Positions 32,556-41,538 of a DNA stretch of 64,000 bases are shown piece by piece. The stretch comes from Pseudomonas wuhanensis (GTDB lineage Bacteria; Pseudomonadota; Gammaproteobacteria; Pseudomonadales; Pseudomonadaceae). The stretch lies in NCBI RefSeq assembly GCF_030687395.1, contig NZ_CP117430.1, forward strand, positions 2,046,001 through 2,110,000. Direction: 5' to 3'. Under the pieces are notes generated by a model. The model saw nothing but the letters and a program-made list of their open reading frames with translations, made no database searches and had not been told where the DNA came from. Made by a program: the position numbers and the translations under genes. Position 1 is the stretch's first letter. Each line of letters opens with the position of its first letter.

Positions 32556-34188
32556 TACGAACACTATTTTTGGCGGCATGCTCACGATTCTGGGGGCGGC
32601 GAAGAAAACCAACTGCGACGCGCTGGGGATTCCCTGGGAGCCCAAGTATTTGTTGATCGGTGATGCAAACGGCACCGATCCAGTTCCAAGTCCCACGCAG
32701 ACGGCGCTGATCCATCAGGTTCATCGCGCCCAGCTCAATCAACTGCGCGTGTCACCGACGGACTCCAACATTTTGATTGCCGAGGTGGTTCTACCGCCGG
32801 ATGTGGGTGGTTGGTGGATGCGAGAGTTGGCGCTGGAAGACAAGGACGGTGTGTTTTCAGCCGTGGCCAACCTGGCTCCCAGCTATAAGCCGTTGCTGTC
32901 CCAAGGATCGGGCCGCAATCAGGTGGTGCGGATGCACATCATCACCAATGGCACCGCCAATATTCAGTTGAAAATCGACCCGAGTGTTGTGCTGGCAACG
33001 CGTGAATACGTCGACTCCAGAATTCTGGAAGAACTGTACAAGCTCGACAGCAAACAATCGGTGCGCGTGGCCACTACTGCGAACATCGTGCTGTCAGGTC
33101 TTCAGACGGTTGATGGCGTTGCAGTGGTGGCCGGTGATCGGGTGTTGGTGAAAAACCAGGCAACGGCCAAGGACAACGGCCTGTATGTGGCGGCGGCGGG
33201 TGTTTGGGCGCGTGCTCCAGATGCCGACGCCAATACCGAGGTGACCTCGGCGTTACTGGTGTCCGTCGAGCAGGGGACCACGCTGGCTGATACGCGCTGG
33301 CAGTTAATCACCGACGCCGTGATTGTGCTGGGCACCACCTCGCTGACCTTTCAAAACGTGACCTTTGGCTTCGCGCCGCTGATGTCGCCTAAGTTGACCG
33401 GAGTACCTGAAACGCCGACGGCTGCCAAGGACACGGCAACACCGCAAATCGCTTCCTGCGAGTTTGTGCTGGGGCAAGCCTCTGACGATAACCCGAAGGT
33501 TAACGGCGTGGCGGCACCCGGCGAGTCAAAGCGTGTGGCACGTTCCGATCACGTTCATCCGACTGACGCGACACGCGCCGGGCTTACCGATTTGCCCTAC
33601 CGGGGGTTCCTGTCCTGGACTGTGGCGGGGGTCTATACGTGGACGGTTCCACCTGGTGTGACCAAGGGTTATTCCATTGTAAAAGGTGGGGGTGGTAGTG
33701 GTCGAAACAGCCAGCTCTTCGGTCCGGGCGGTGGCGGTGGTGGCGTAGCTGAAGGTCTGGTGACACTGGTGCCGGGTACCGTCATTACGATCACGGTCGC
33801 CGCCGGCGGAGCGGGGGTCTCCTACAGCGTGGGTGGCAGCCCTGGTCTTGCCGGGGGTAGTTCTTCGTTTGGCGGCTTCATGTCGGCCTCTGGTGGCGGT
33901 GGCGGCGACTCCAGCGGTGGCGGTGGTAAAAGCGGCACCGGCACGGGTGGTGACCTCAATTATGGATTGGGCGATGGTCAAAGCGGCGGCCGTGCAAATT
34001 CGACATCGTATGGTTTTCCGGGTAGCGGTGGCGGGCCTGGTGGCGCTGGCGCAACGGTCGACGGGGCCGGCGTTAGTCAATCCTCGCTCAGAAATGGTCA
34101 GGGGCCAGGCGGTGGCGGTGGAGGGCGGATGGACAACGGCGGCCTCTCTGGTGCCGGTGCGGCCGGCTCCGTCAGCATAAGGTGGTGA
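32548..34188 (+). CDS. Tail fibre gpH with polyglycine-rich tip
   Basis: The 546-residue protein has a P2 gpH-type N-terminal attachment part (residues 1-150), a fibre domain around LQTVDGVAVVAGDRVLVKNQ (190-280), and from about residue 385 a Gly-rich C-terminus with many G runs separated by short loops, ending GSVSIRW. Such Gly-rich domains form polyglycine-II-like adhesin tips that bind the receptor. The tip is likely the host-range determinant. Confidence 0.9.
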   Translation: MVDTNTIFGGMLTILGAAKKTNCDALGIPWEPKYLLIGDANGTDPVPSPTQTALIHQVHRAQLNQLRVSPTDSNILIAEVVLPPDVGGWWMRELALEDKDGVFSAVANLAPSYKPLLSQGSGRNQVVRMHIITNGTANIQLKIDPSVVLATREYVDSRILEELYKLDSKQSVRVATTANIVLSGLQTVDGVAVVAGDRVLVKNQATAKDNGLYVAAAGVWARAPDADANTEVTSALLVSVEQGTTLADTRWQLITDAVIVLGTTSLTFQNVTFGFAPLMSPKLTGVPETPTAAKDTATPQIASCEFVLGQASDDNPKVNGVAAPGESKRVARSDHVHPTDATRAGLTDLPYRGFLSWTVAGVYTWTVPPGVTKGYSIVKGGGGSGRNSQLFGPGGGGGGVAEGLVTLVPGTVITITVAAGGAGVSYSVGGSPGLAGGSSSFGGFMSASGGGGGDSSGGGGKSGTGTGGDLNYGLGDGQSGGRANSTSYGFPGSGGGPGGAGATVDGAGVSQSSLRNGQGPGGGGGGRMDNGGLSGAGAAGSVSIRW

Positions 34189-34190
34189 GT

Positions 34191-34595
34191 ATGTGGGCAC
34201 ATATTAAAAGCGGTCGTGTCATTGAGGTGACAGACATCGACCCTGTGGGGCGCTATCACGAATCCTGGATCTGGAAGAGCTGTCCGGCGGCTGTCGGGGC
34301 GGGTTGGACCTTTGACAGCGGCACCTTTTCGCCGCCGGCGGGCCTTTCTGCGGAGGCCCTGGCCGCCAGCGAGCGGTTTTGGAGGGGCGCTGAACTGGCC
34401 AGCAATGAATGGCTGGTCGCCCGGCATCGGGATGAGCTGGACATGAACGAGGCGACAACCCTGTCGGGCGAACAGTTTTCGGCGCTGCTGTCCTATCGCA
34501 AGCAGTTGCGCGACTGGCCCGAAGGCTCAGCGTTCCCAGAGAGCACGGGCCGCCCCGTAGCGCCTGACTGGCTCGCGACAATCATTGTCACCTGA
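34191..34595 (+). CDS. Tail fibre assembly protein
   Basis: The 134-residue protein starts MWAHIKSGRVIEVTDIDPVG and has a C-terminal helical part (EQFSALLSYRKQLRDWPE) ending RPVAPDW, typical of tail-fibre assembly chaperones. It follows the fibre gene by 2 nt. Two terminator hairpins come after it. Confidence 0.85.
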   Translation: MWAHIKSGRVIEVTDIDPVGRYHESWIWKSCPAAVGAGWTFDSGTFSPPAGLSAEALAASERFWRGAELASNEWLVARHRDELDMNEATTLSGEQFSALLSYRKQLRDWPEGSAFPESTGRPVAPDWLATIIVT

Positions 34596-34625
34596 CGCCC
34601 CGCACTGACGGGGCGTTTTCTTTTC
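34596..34625 (+). terminator. Terminator hairpin after the fibre assembly gene (first)
   Basis: CGCCCC-N8-GGGGCG followed by TTTTCTTTT. Confidence 0.75.
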
Positions 34626-34652
34626 CATTACGCAATACCAACATTTCTCACG

Positions 34653-34676
34653 GCCTCGCTTATGCGGGGCTTTTTC
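34653..34676 (+). terminator. Terminator hairpin before the sheath gene (second)
   Basis: GCCTCGC-N4-GCGGGGC (one G-T pair) followed by five T. Confidence 0.7.
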
Positions 34677-34696
34677 GTTTCTGGAGATTGAGCCTT

Positions 34697-35863
34697 ATGA
34701 GTTTCTTTCACGGCGTCACGACCACGGCGGTCGATACCGGCGCACGCACCATCTCGTTGCCGTCCTCCTCGATCATCGGGCTGTGCGACACCTTCACCCC
34801 TGGCGTCCTTGGGGGCGGCACGGCCAAGGCCGGCGAGCTGAAACTGATCACCACCGAGCGCGAGGCCATTGCCGCCTTCGGCGCCGGAGCAGCAATCACC
34901 AAGGCCTGCCAGGCGATTTACACCAAAGCCAAGGCGGTGATCGTGGCCATCGGCGTGCCCAAGATGGACGACCCGGCGCTGCAGACATCGGCGATCATCG
35001 GCGGGGTGCTGGCCTCAGGTCAGCGGACCGGCCTGCAGGCGTTGCTCGATGGCAAAAGCCTGTTCAACGCCCAGCCGCGGCTGCTGATCGCGCCGGGGCA
35101 TTCAGCGACACAAGCGGTAGCCACCGCCATCGACAGCCTGGCGCAGAAGCTGCGCGCCATGGGCATCATCGACGGTCCCTGCACCACCGACGAAGCCGCC
35201 ATGGCCTATGCCGACAACTTTGGCAGTCGCAACCTGTTCATGGTCGACCCGGGTGTGCAGTTCTGGGACACCGGCGAAAGCAAGACCGTGGATGCGCCCG
35301 GCTCGGCCTGGACGGCGGGCCTGTTCGCCTGGACCGATGCCACCTATGGCTTTTGGGCCTCGCCGTCGAACAAGGAGTTTATCGGCATCACCGGCACCAC
35401 CCGCGCCGTCGAGTACCTGGATGGCGACGAAACCTGCCGGGCCAACCTGCTCAACAACGCCAAGATCACCACGATCATTCGCGACGACGGGTATCGACTG
35501 TGGGGCAACCGCACGCTGTCGAGCGATCCGAAGTGGGCATTCGTCACCCGTGTGCGCACGCTGTTCATTCTCATGGACGCGGTGCAAGCCGGGCACAAAT
35601 GGGCGGTCGACCGCTCAATCACCAAGACCTACGTCAAGGACGTCACCGACGGCCTCGAGGCATTCATGCGCGACCTGAAGAATCAGGGCGCGGTGATCAA
35701 CTTCGAGGTGTATGCCGACCATGAGTTGAACACGACCAGCCAGATCGAGCAGGGCAAGGTGTACTGGCGCATTCGCTTCACCGACGTGCCGCCGGCCGAG
35801 AACCCGAATTTCCTCTTTGAAGTCACCAACGAATGGATGACCGAAGTGCTTGAAGCCGCCTAA
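34697..35863 (+). CDS. Tail sheath protein gpFI
   Basis: The 388-residue protein starts MSFFHGVTTTAVDTGARTIS and matches P2 FI-type contractile sheaths, with SSIIGLCDTF, WTDATYGFWASPSNK and the conserved C-terminal ADHELNTTSQIEQGKVYWRI. It makes the sheath that drives the tube through the envelope. A fresh ribosome site after the terminators suggests separate high expression. Confidence 0.96.
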   Translation: MSFFHGVTTTAVDTGARTISLPSSSIIGLCDTFTPGVLGGGTAKAGELKLITTEREAIAAFGAGAAITKACQAIYTKAKAVIVAIGVPKMDDPALQTSAIIGGVLASGQRTGLQALLDGKSLFNAQPRLLIAPGHSATQAVATAIDSLAQKLRAMGIIDGPCTTDEAAMAYADNFGSRNLFMVDPGVQFWDTGESKTVDAPGSAWTAGLFAWTDATYGFWASPSNKEFIGITGTTRAVEYLDGDETCRANLLNNAKITTIIRDDGYRLWGNRTLSSDPKWAFVTRVRTLFILMDAVQAGHKWAVDRSITKTYVKDVTDGLEAFMRDLKNQGAVINFEVYADHELNTTSQIEQGKVYWRIRFTDVPPAENPNFLFEVTNEWMTEVLEAA

Positions 35864-35875
35864 GGAGGCCACCTG

Positions 35876-36379
35876 ATGATTCCTGAAGTTCTGTCCAACT
35901 GCGCCGGGTTTATCGACGGCGTGAGTTTTGCCGGTGAGATGCCGAGTCTCACCCTGCCCAAGGTCGTGCTGAAAACCGAAACCTACCGGGGCGGCGGCAT
36001 GGCCGGCGAGATCGAGATCCCGACCGGCGTCGAGAAACTCGAAGCCGGGTTCACCACCAACGGTGTGCGTCGTGAGGCGTTGAAGTGGTTCGGCCTGTCC
36101 GATCGCACCGCGTGCAACGCCGTGTTCCGGGGGGCGTTCAAGGGCCTCAAGGGCAAGGTCATCCCGGTCATTGTCACCATGCGCGGCGGGATCAAAGAGG
36201 TCGACATGGGCGACTGGAAGGCCGGTGAAAAGGCCGAGAGCAAACACAACATCGCGCTGACTTACTACAAGCTCGAAGTCGATGGTCGGTTGATCTACGA
36301 GATCGACATGGTCGGCATGGTGCTGGTGGTCGACGGCGTTGATCAACTCGCTGAAGAACGTTCGGCCCTGGGCCTTTAA
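35876..36379 (+). CDS. Tail tube protein gpFII
   Basis: The 167-residue protein starts MIPEVLSNCAGFIDGVSFAG and has the FII core TLPKVVLKTETYRGGGMAGE and EVDMGDWKAGE. It polymerises into the inner tube. It follows the sheath gene by 12 nt. Confidence 0.96.
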   Translation: MIPEVLSNCAGFIDGVSFAGEMPSLTLPKVVLKTETYRGGGMAGEIEIPTGVEKLEAGFTTNGVRREALKWFGLSDRTACNAVFRGAFKGLKGKVIPVIVTMRGGIKEVDMGDWKAGEKAESKHNIALTYYKLEVDGRLIYEIDMVGMVLVVDGVDQLAEERSALGL

Positions 36380-36388
36380 GGAAAAAAC

Positions 36389-36694
36389 ATGACTCAAACC
36401 ACCCTAGAAAAACCGTTACCGAAATGGCTACAGCTCACCGAAGAAGGCTTTCGCATCAGCCTCAAGTATCCGACCGAACTGTCCGGCGTACTGGTCGACA
36501 CCCTCGCCATCCGCGCGCCCTGTGTGCGTGACGTGCGGGCGGCCCAGGCCACCTGCAACGGTGATGAGGAAAAGCGCGAAATGTCGCTGTTTTCCTCGCT
36601 GACCCAGACCCCGGAGGCGGATCTGATGGCGCTCAAACTTGTCGACTATATGCGCCTGCAGGCCGGCTATTTTCGCCTGGTCACGGACGATTAG
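36389..36694 (+). CDS. Tail assembly chaperone gpE
   Basis: The 101-residue protein begins MTQTTLEKPLPKWLQLTEEG and is in the E position between tube and tape measure. In P2-like phages, E and a frameshifted E+E' extension wrap the tape measure before tube assembly. The downstream +1 frame holds an E'-like segment; see the next entry. Confidence 0.85.
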   Translation: MTQTTLEKPLPKWLQLTEEGFRISLKYPTELSGVLVDTLAIRAPCVRDVRAAQATCNGDEEKREMSLFSSLTQTPEADLMALKLVDYMRLQAGYFRLVTDD

Positions 36695-36812
36695 GTGTGA
36701 CGCAACCACGTTGAAGACGCTGGCCAAACGCATGGCTCGGGAAACCGGGTTTTCTGCTGCCGAGATCACGGCCATGCCCTTCAACGAGCTGGTGTGGTGG
36801 CTCTCCGATTGA
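36675..36812 (+). CDS. gpE' extension in the +1 frame (probable programmed frameshift)
   Basis: After E a 45-codon open stretch in the +1 (equivalently -2) frame ends at 36812 and contains MARETGFSAAEITAMPFNEL and VWWLSD, a clear GpE-type E' segment. A TTT-CGC at 36671-36676 within E lets tRNA-Phe slip to TTC, which would fuse 95 residues of E to 45 of E' (140 total). No ATG with a good Shine-Dalgarno starts E' alone (TTG 36711 and ATG 36732 are weak options). Confidence 0.65.
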   Translation, partial: AWSRTIRCDATTLKTLAKRMARETGFSAAEITAMPFNELVWWLSD

Positions 36813-36849
36813 GCCACCGCTTAAACCCTCCGAAATATAAGGCACTCAC

Positions 36850-39351
36850 ATGGCGAAGAACCTCGCGCTCGGCTTTGTCATCGGCGGCGCTGTCGATCCG
36901 ACGGTGGGTAAAGCGTTCAAGGACGTCGAAAGCAAGATCAAACATCTGGATTCGGTGGGCAGCAAAGCCCGTGTGTTGCAGAACACCATCGGCGACACCA
37001 TGCGTCTGCGCGAGGAATGGCGCAAGGCGCACATGGCCGGTGCTGAAGGCGCAGACAAGCTGCTGGCCAAATATGAAAAGAACCTCGACCTGCTGAAAAA
37101 ACAGGGCGTCGAGGTCGGTCGGCTGAGCAAGGCCTACGCCACGATGGGCCGCGTGGCCGCCGGAGCTGAATTGAAAGCGCTCGGTCACCGGCAGATCGAG
37201 GAGGGGCGTTCGGGCCTGAAAAGCACCATCGGCCAAGCCGGTGCGCTGACGGCTGCGGTGGCCATTCCGACCAAGGTCAGCGCGGACTATGGCGCGATTA
37301 CTCGTGACATCGCAATCAAGGCAGGGATTGCCAATACCTCTCAAGAGGCGGATCTGTCCAAGTCGATTATCGGTACTTCAAGAGATATCGGTATTGCTCG
37401 TAATCGATTGGCAGAGACCATCAACACCTTGGTTGGCTCTGGCCTGGAGTTGAGTAAGGCGCGGGAGTATTCAGCTCCGGCGGCAAAATTCATCGTAGGG
37501 CAGGGAGCTGGGGACACCGACACTGCCAAGTTGATCAACGCTTTGAGTCAGAACGCCAAAATCACCGATCCGGCGATGATGCAGAAGGCGCTGGAGGCGA
37601 TCGCTTATCAAGGACAAGCGGGCAGCTTTGAGGCTGCCGATATGGCCCGCTGGTTTCCCGAGCTGCTGGCCAACATGGGCAGCCTGAAGATCTATGGCAT
37701 GGACGCCGTGACCCAGCTGGGTGCGATGCTGCAGGTGCAGATGAAGACGGCCGGCGGTGCTGACGAAGCGGCCAACAACCTGAAAAACTGGATGGGCAAG
37801 ATCGGCTCGGGGGACACGGTCGACGCGTACAAGAAGGCCGGGATCGACTATCAAGCGTCGATGACCTCCGGCCTGCAGAACGGTATGTCGACCTTGGAAT
37901 CGAGCTTTGCCCTGGCGCAAAAATACATCGCCGCCACCGACCCGAAAAAGGCCAAGGCGATGGCCGAAGCCACGGCCAAGATCAGCAAGGAAACCGATCC
38001 GGAAAAGGCCAAGGGCATGATCATCGCACTGGAGGAAGCCCTGCGCACCGGCGACCTGTTCGCCGACATGCAGGTCAAGGCGGCGCTGACTGCGTACATG
38101 CAGAACAAGGATCTGTACAACCAATTGAAAAAGGACTCGGCCGCCGCCACCGGGATCCTCGACAAGAACCTCGCCGAGCGCCGGCAGACGTCCGCGCAAA
38201 AATGGTCCGAGATGGCCCAGGGCATGGACGACGCTATGCGCAGCATCGGCGATGCGTTGCGGCCGGTCACCGACGCCGTGGCCGACGGCATCAACAACGT
38301 CAGTCGCAAGCTGTCGGGATTCGCCGACGAGTTCCCACGGGTAGTGGTTGGTATCGGTACGGCCGTGGTCGGTCTGGTTGCGCTGAAGGGCGCTGTCAGC
38401 GCTTTCAAGGTCGGCAAAGGCTTGATGAACCTTGGGCGCGGCACCCTGATGGGCAACCCGAATATTCCGCAAAAGGTGATCGTCACCAATCTGCCGGCTA
38501 CGGGTGGCGGGATGGATGCCGGCGACCTGGATGCCAACGGCAAAAAATCGGGCAAGGCGGGTAAAGGGGGCCGTGGTGGTGGCCTTGGTCGTGGGGCCTC
38601 CATCGCCCAGGGCATGAAAGGCCCGGCGATACTCGCGGTCGCCCAGGTGGGATACAAGGCGTATGACACTTACGAAAACGCCGAGACTCAGGACGAAAAA
38701 GCCGAAGGTTACGGTCAGGCTGCGGGTGGCCTCGCCGGTACATTGGCCGGAGCGGCCGCCGGTGCCGCCATCGGCACGGCGGTGCCGATCATCGGCAACA
38801 TCGTCGGTGGACTGATCGGCGGGTATCTCGGTTACATGGGCGGTGATGCCCTTGGCGGCTCTCTCGGCAAGTCGTTGTTTGGCACCGACGAGTCGCTGAA
38901 AACCCTGCCGACGGCCGGGCCGCTGATGATGGCCAACGCCGGGCAGAACCTTCCGCCGGTGATGGGCAGCATCGCCCGGTCGTTTGCGACCGCCGTCGGG
39001 CTACTCAGCCCTGCCGCATCCGGCTCGCCGAAACCATCGGCGGTGCAGAGCCTGTTGCCGGAGCGCGAAGCCGACGGCGCCGCCTTGGGTGATGTAACGC
39101 GATCCTTGGCCGCTCCGGCACCACCAAGCGTTCCGGCGCTGCTGACCCCGGTGCCGGCAGCGACCAAGCCTGAAGCACCGAAGGTGGAACAACGGATCGA
39201 CATTCAGGCACCGCTGCACATCACCGTGCAGGGCGATGTGAAGGATCCAGCGCAAATGGCACGCGAGCTGCGACCCTTCATCGAGCAACAGATGCAGCAG
39301 GCCACGCAGCAGCTGCAGAACCGCAAGCTGTACGACGAACCGCATGTGTAA
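36850..39351 (+). CDS. Tail tape measure protein gpT
   Basis: The 833-residue protein sets tail length. It has a helical N-terminal third (AKNLALGFVIGGAVDPTVGKAF), a TP901-type tape-measure region around residues 140-350 (SADYGAITRDIAIKAGIANT, FEAADMARWFPELLANMG), hydrophobic segments near 500 and 630-660 (AGTLAGAAAGAAIGTAVPIIG), and a Pro/Ala-rich C-terminus. It begins 37 bp after E'. Confidence 0.95.
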   Translation: MAKNLALGFVIGGAVDPTVGKAFKDVESKIKHLDSVGSKARVLQNTIGDTMRLREEWRKAHMAGAEGADKLLAKYEKNLDLLKKQGVEVGRLSKAYATMGRVAAGAELKALGHRQIEEGRSGLKSTIGQAGALTAAVAIPTKVSADYGAITRDIAIKAGIANTSQEADLSKSIIGTSRDIGIARNRLAETINTLVGSGLELSKAREYSAPAAKFIVGQGAGDTDTAKLINALSQNAKITDPAMMQKALEAIAYQGQAGSFEAADMARWFPELLANMGSLKIYGMDAVTQLGAMLQVQMKTAGGADEAANNLKNWMGKIGSGDTVDAYKKAGIDYQASMTSGLQNGMSTLESSFALAQKYIAATDPKKAKAMAEATAKISKETDPEKAKGMIIALEEALRTGDLFADMQVKAALTAYMQNKDLYNQLKKDSAAATGILDKNLAERRQTSAQKWSEMAQGMDDAMRSIGDALRPVTDAVADGINNVSRKLSGFADEFPRVVVGIGTAVVGLVALKGAVSAFKVGKGLMNLGRGTLMGNPNIPQKVIVTNLPATGGGMDAGDLDANGKKSGKAGKGGRGGGLGRGASIAQGMKGPAILAVAQVGYKAYDTYENAETQDEKAEGYGQAAGGLAGTLAGAAAGAAIGTAVPIIGNIVGGLIGGYLGYMGGDALGGSLGKSLFGTDESLKTLPTAGPLMMANAGQNLPPVMGSIARSFATAVGLLSPAASGSPKPSAVQSLLPEREADGAALGDVTRSLAAPAPPSVPALLTPVPAATKPEAPKVEQRIDIQAPLHITVQGDVKDPAQMARELRPFIEQQMQQATQQLQNRKLYDEPHV

Positions 39352-39360
39352 GGAGGGCCA

Positions 39361-40206
39361 ATGGCCTACATGGAACAGCTGCAGTCAGGGCTCAAGCAAC
39401 TGGCAGCAGCAGGGGAGACCGGCCGGCGCAGCCTCGACGGCATGATGGGGCCGGTCAACGGCGCGATCAGCGAGATCAGCGGCGCGGCCTCGGAGCTTGA
39501 GGGTATCCCGATTGTCGGTCCGGCGGTCGGGGAAAAGCTGCAGCGCGTGATGCGCGGGGTAAACGCCGCCCAGGCCAAGGTCGGGCAGGTGGTGGCCACC
39601 TACAACAAAGCCACCCGTGCTGTGTCGCAGATCGATGAACGCATGGGCCAACTGAAGGAACAGGCCGCCCGAGCGTCTACTGCGATCAACAAAATCGCCG
39701 GCAAGGTCAGTCCATCGCTGGCCAACATCGTGCCCACCGGATCACTGGCCGGTGACGCCACGCCGGTGCCGGAGGCAGTGAAGCCGTTCCCGCACCTGCT
39801 GATCGTGCAGCCGCAGGATCCCAAAGCGCCGCCGTACTACTTTAATTTGGACACCGCCGCCTTTGATGAACTGCGGCGCTCCACCGAATTTCGCTGGGCC
39901 TCGCAGGAGCGGCTGACCCGGCGACCGGCGCAGCAGGCGGTGGGCATCGGCGAGGAAAAGATCACCCTAAAGGGCGCGATCTTTCCCGGCTTCAAGGGCG
40001 GGATCAAGCAGCTGGACACTTTGCGCAGCCTCGGTGCCCAACTGAAACCCCTGACCCTGACCACCGGTTATGGCGACGTGCTGGGCACCTGGTGCCTGAA
40101 GAACGTCGAAGAAGAACAGAGCGCGCTGCTGCAGGGTGGAATCCCGCGCAAGCAGGCGTTCACCTTGGAGTTTGTGCGCTATGGCGACGACCTGCAGAAC
40201 GTCTGA
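39361..40206 (+). CDS. Tail protein gpU with N-terminal extension
   Basis: The C-terminal half of this 281-residue protein matches P2 gpU (FEWRWASQERLTRRPA-like sequence near residue 180, ALLQGGIPRKQAFTLEF at the end). The first 140 residues form an Ala-rich helical extension (GMMGPVNGAISEISGAASEL) not found in P2 gpU. It follows the tape measure by 9 nt and overlaps gpX by 26 bp. Confidence 0.9.
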   Translation: MAYMEQLQSGLKQLAAAGETGRRSLDGMMGPVNGAISEISGAASELEGIPIVGPAVGEKLQRVMRGVNAAQAKVGQVVATYNKATRAVSQIDERMGQLKEQAARASTAINKIAGKVSPSLANIVPTGSLAGDATPVPEAVKPFPHLLIVQPQDPKAPPYYFNLDTAAFDELRRSTEFRWASQERLTRRPAQQAVGIGEEKITLKGAIFPGFKGGIKQLDTLRSLGAQLKPLTLTTGYGDVLGTWCLKNVEEEQSALLQGGIPRKQAFTLEFVRYGDDLQNV

Positions 40207-40387
40207 CGGGGATTTGCTCGACACCCTTTGTTATCACGCTTACGGGCATTTGAGCGGCACCGTCGAGGCGGTGTTGGATGCCAATCAGGGGCTGGCCGAC
40301 GAGCCGCAACCGTACCGTGCCGGCATCGTCATCGAGCTGCCGGATCTGCCGGCACCCAGCAATGACGGGGTGATGTTGTGGGGCTGA
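40181..40387 (+). CDS. Tail protein gpX (LysM-like)
   Basis: The 68-residue protein (MATTCRTSDGDLLDTLCYHA) matches the P2 gpX family, a LysM-like fold with DGDLLDTLCYHAYG and the end VIELPDLPAP. It overlaps gpU by 26 bp in another frame. The moron block follows. Confidence 0.9.
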   Translation: MATTCRTSDGDLLDTLCYHAYGHLSGTVEAVLDANQGLADEPQPYRAGIVIELPDLPAPSNDGVMLWG

Positions 40388-40538
40388 TGTTCACGCATCG
40401 CCCTGATGACATTTCTTGGCTCTTCACGGATTGCCAGAAAAGTCGTTCTTGACTTTCAAACACACACCGGGCCGCGACCCTTGCACCGACATAGAGCCTG
40501 ACATGCTTGCCAAGGCATGTATGCCGCCATAAAAGTAG

Positions 40539-40566
40539 TTGCAAGCGCTTGAAGATCGTGTATTAA
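40539..40566 (+). promoter_or_regulatory. Moron promoter, copy A
   Basis: TTGCAA, 16 bp and TATTAA form a sigma-70-like promoter about 100 bp before the gene. The same spacing is kept in copy B. Confidence 0.55.
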
Positions 40567-40670
40567 GGGAAGGCCGCGAGCCGAAGGGTTCGTGGTGTGC
40601 TCCTGGAAGGTGCGCTGTTCGAGTGAGGCTGTCTCCAGGTCTTTTCGCAAAAACTAAAAGGATTTTAGAT

Positions 40671-41222
40671 ATGACGTCTCTTCAAGACATAAAACCTGAG
40701 CAGGTCGATGCGCTCAACAAGCAATCACAGGCTGCCTTTGACGCACAAATCAAGCGCCAGCAAGAGGTTGTCAGTGCAAAGCCGGCGCTAAAAGAGGTCC
40801 TCGATCAGAAGGTGCACCCGCAATCGTTGTGTGGATGCGGATGCCAGCAGACCATTTGCGGTTGGTTCACCTTCGAAGGTTGCGGTTGCGGTTGTTATCC
40901 TCAATCCGAAACCATCCAGATTAGTTCGTCACTCGGCAATATCGAACCACAAGGAGTCGGAGTGAAGTTCGTCGGTCAGGTGACAGGTAGTGGCACCAAC
41001 ATTAACATTTCCCCCGGTGTCTACCTGCAGGGCACCGTGCCTGATACTGAGAACCTCATCGGCATCCCGTTGACGCTGCAATTGTCGATTAATTCAGGTT
41101 CGCTCACCCTCTATCTTTTTGAAGGGCCGCGCCTGCTGGCCGCACTGGTCCCGCAATATGGCGCGAACATTGGCGGGGAGTTCTTCGGCAGTGGGACCGG
41201 CATATTCCAGCTGGGGTTGTAG
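40671..41222 (+). CDS. Moron protein with CGCGC motifs, copy A
   Basis: The 183-residue protein has an amphipathic helix N-terminus (IKPEQVDALNKQSQAAFDAQ), seven clustered cysteines (C54-G-C56-G-C58, C63, C71-G-C73-G-C75) and a beta-rich C-terminal domain ending in GTG-rich sequence (GSGTGIFQL). That last domain loosely recalls the Rhodococcus VapA beta-barrel family, but I cannot confirm it. No signal peptide or membrane helix is visible. The ATG at 40671 follows AAAAGGA. With own promoter and terminator it can be expressed from the silent prophage. Function unknown. Confidence 0.85.
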   Translation: MTSLQDIKPEQVDALNKQSQAAFDAQIKRQQEVVSAKPALKEVLDQKVHPQSLCGCGCQQTICGWFTFEGCGCGCYPQSETIQISSSLGNIEPQGVGVKFVGQVTGSGTNINISPGVYLQGTVPDTENLIGIPLTLQLSINSGSLTLYLFEGPRLLAALVPQYGANIGGEFFGSGTGIFQLGL

Positions 41223-41257
41223 TCGATCAGGAGTAATCAGCCCGACGCCGGGCAAGA

Positions 41258-41290
41258 AAGCCCTAGCCTCAAACGCTAGGGCTTCTTTTC
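41258..41290 (+). terminator. Moron terminator, copy A
   Basis: AAGCCCTAGC-N7-GCTAGGGCTT followed by CTTTTC. Confidence 0.85.
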
Positions 41291-41405
41291 CTTTACGGAT
41301 TGCCGGGAAAGCCGTTCTTGATCTTCAAGGAACACACCGGGCCGCGAGCCTTGTCCCGACATAGGGCCTGACATTTCCAAGGCATGTGTGCCGCCATCAA
41401 AGTAG

Positions 41406-41433
41406 TTGCAAGCGCTTGCAGATTGTGTTTTAA
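41406..41433 (+). promoter_or_regulatory. Moron promoter, copy B
   Basis: TTGCAA, 16 bp and TTTTAA, the counterpart of the copy A promoter. Confidence 0.5.
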
Positions 41434-41538
41434 GGGATGACCGCGAGCCGAAGGGTTCGTGGTGTGCTCCTGGAAGGTGCGCTGATCGAGTGAGGCTGTC
41501 TCCAGGTCTTTTCGAAAAAAATAAAAGGATTTTTAGAT

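Larger units (their letters stand above)
40426..41290. repeat. Tandem duplication, copy A (moron unit)
   Basis: The segment from ACGGATTGCC through promoter, leader, gene and terminator is repeated at 41295-42175. Leader and the first 230 bp of the gene are nearly identical; the middle and end of the gene have diverged. Confidence 0.9.
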
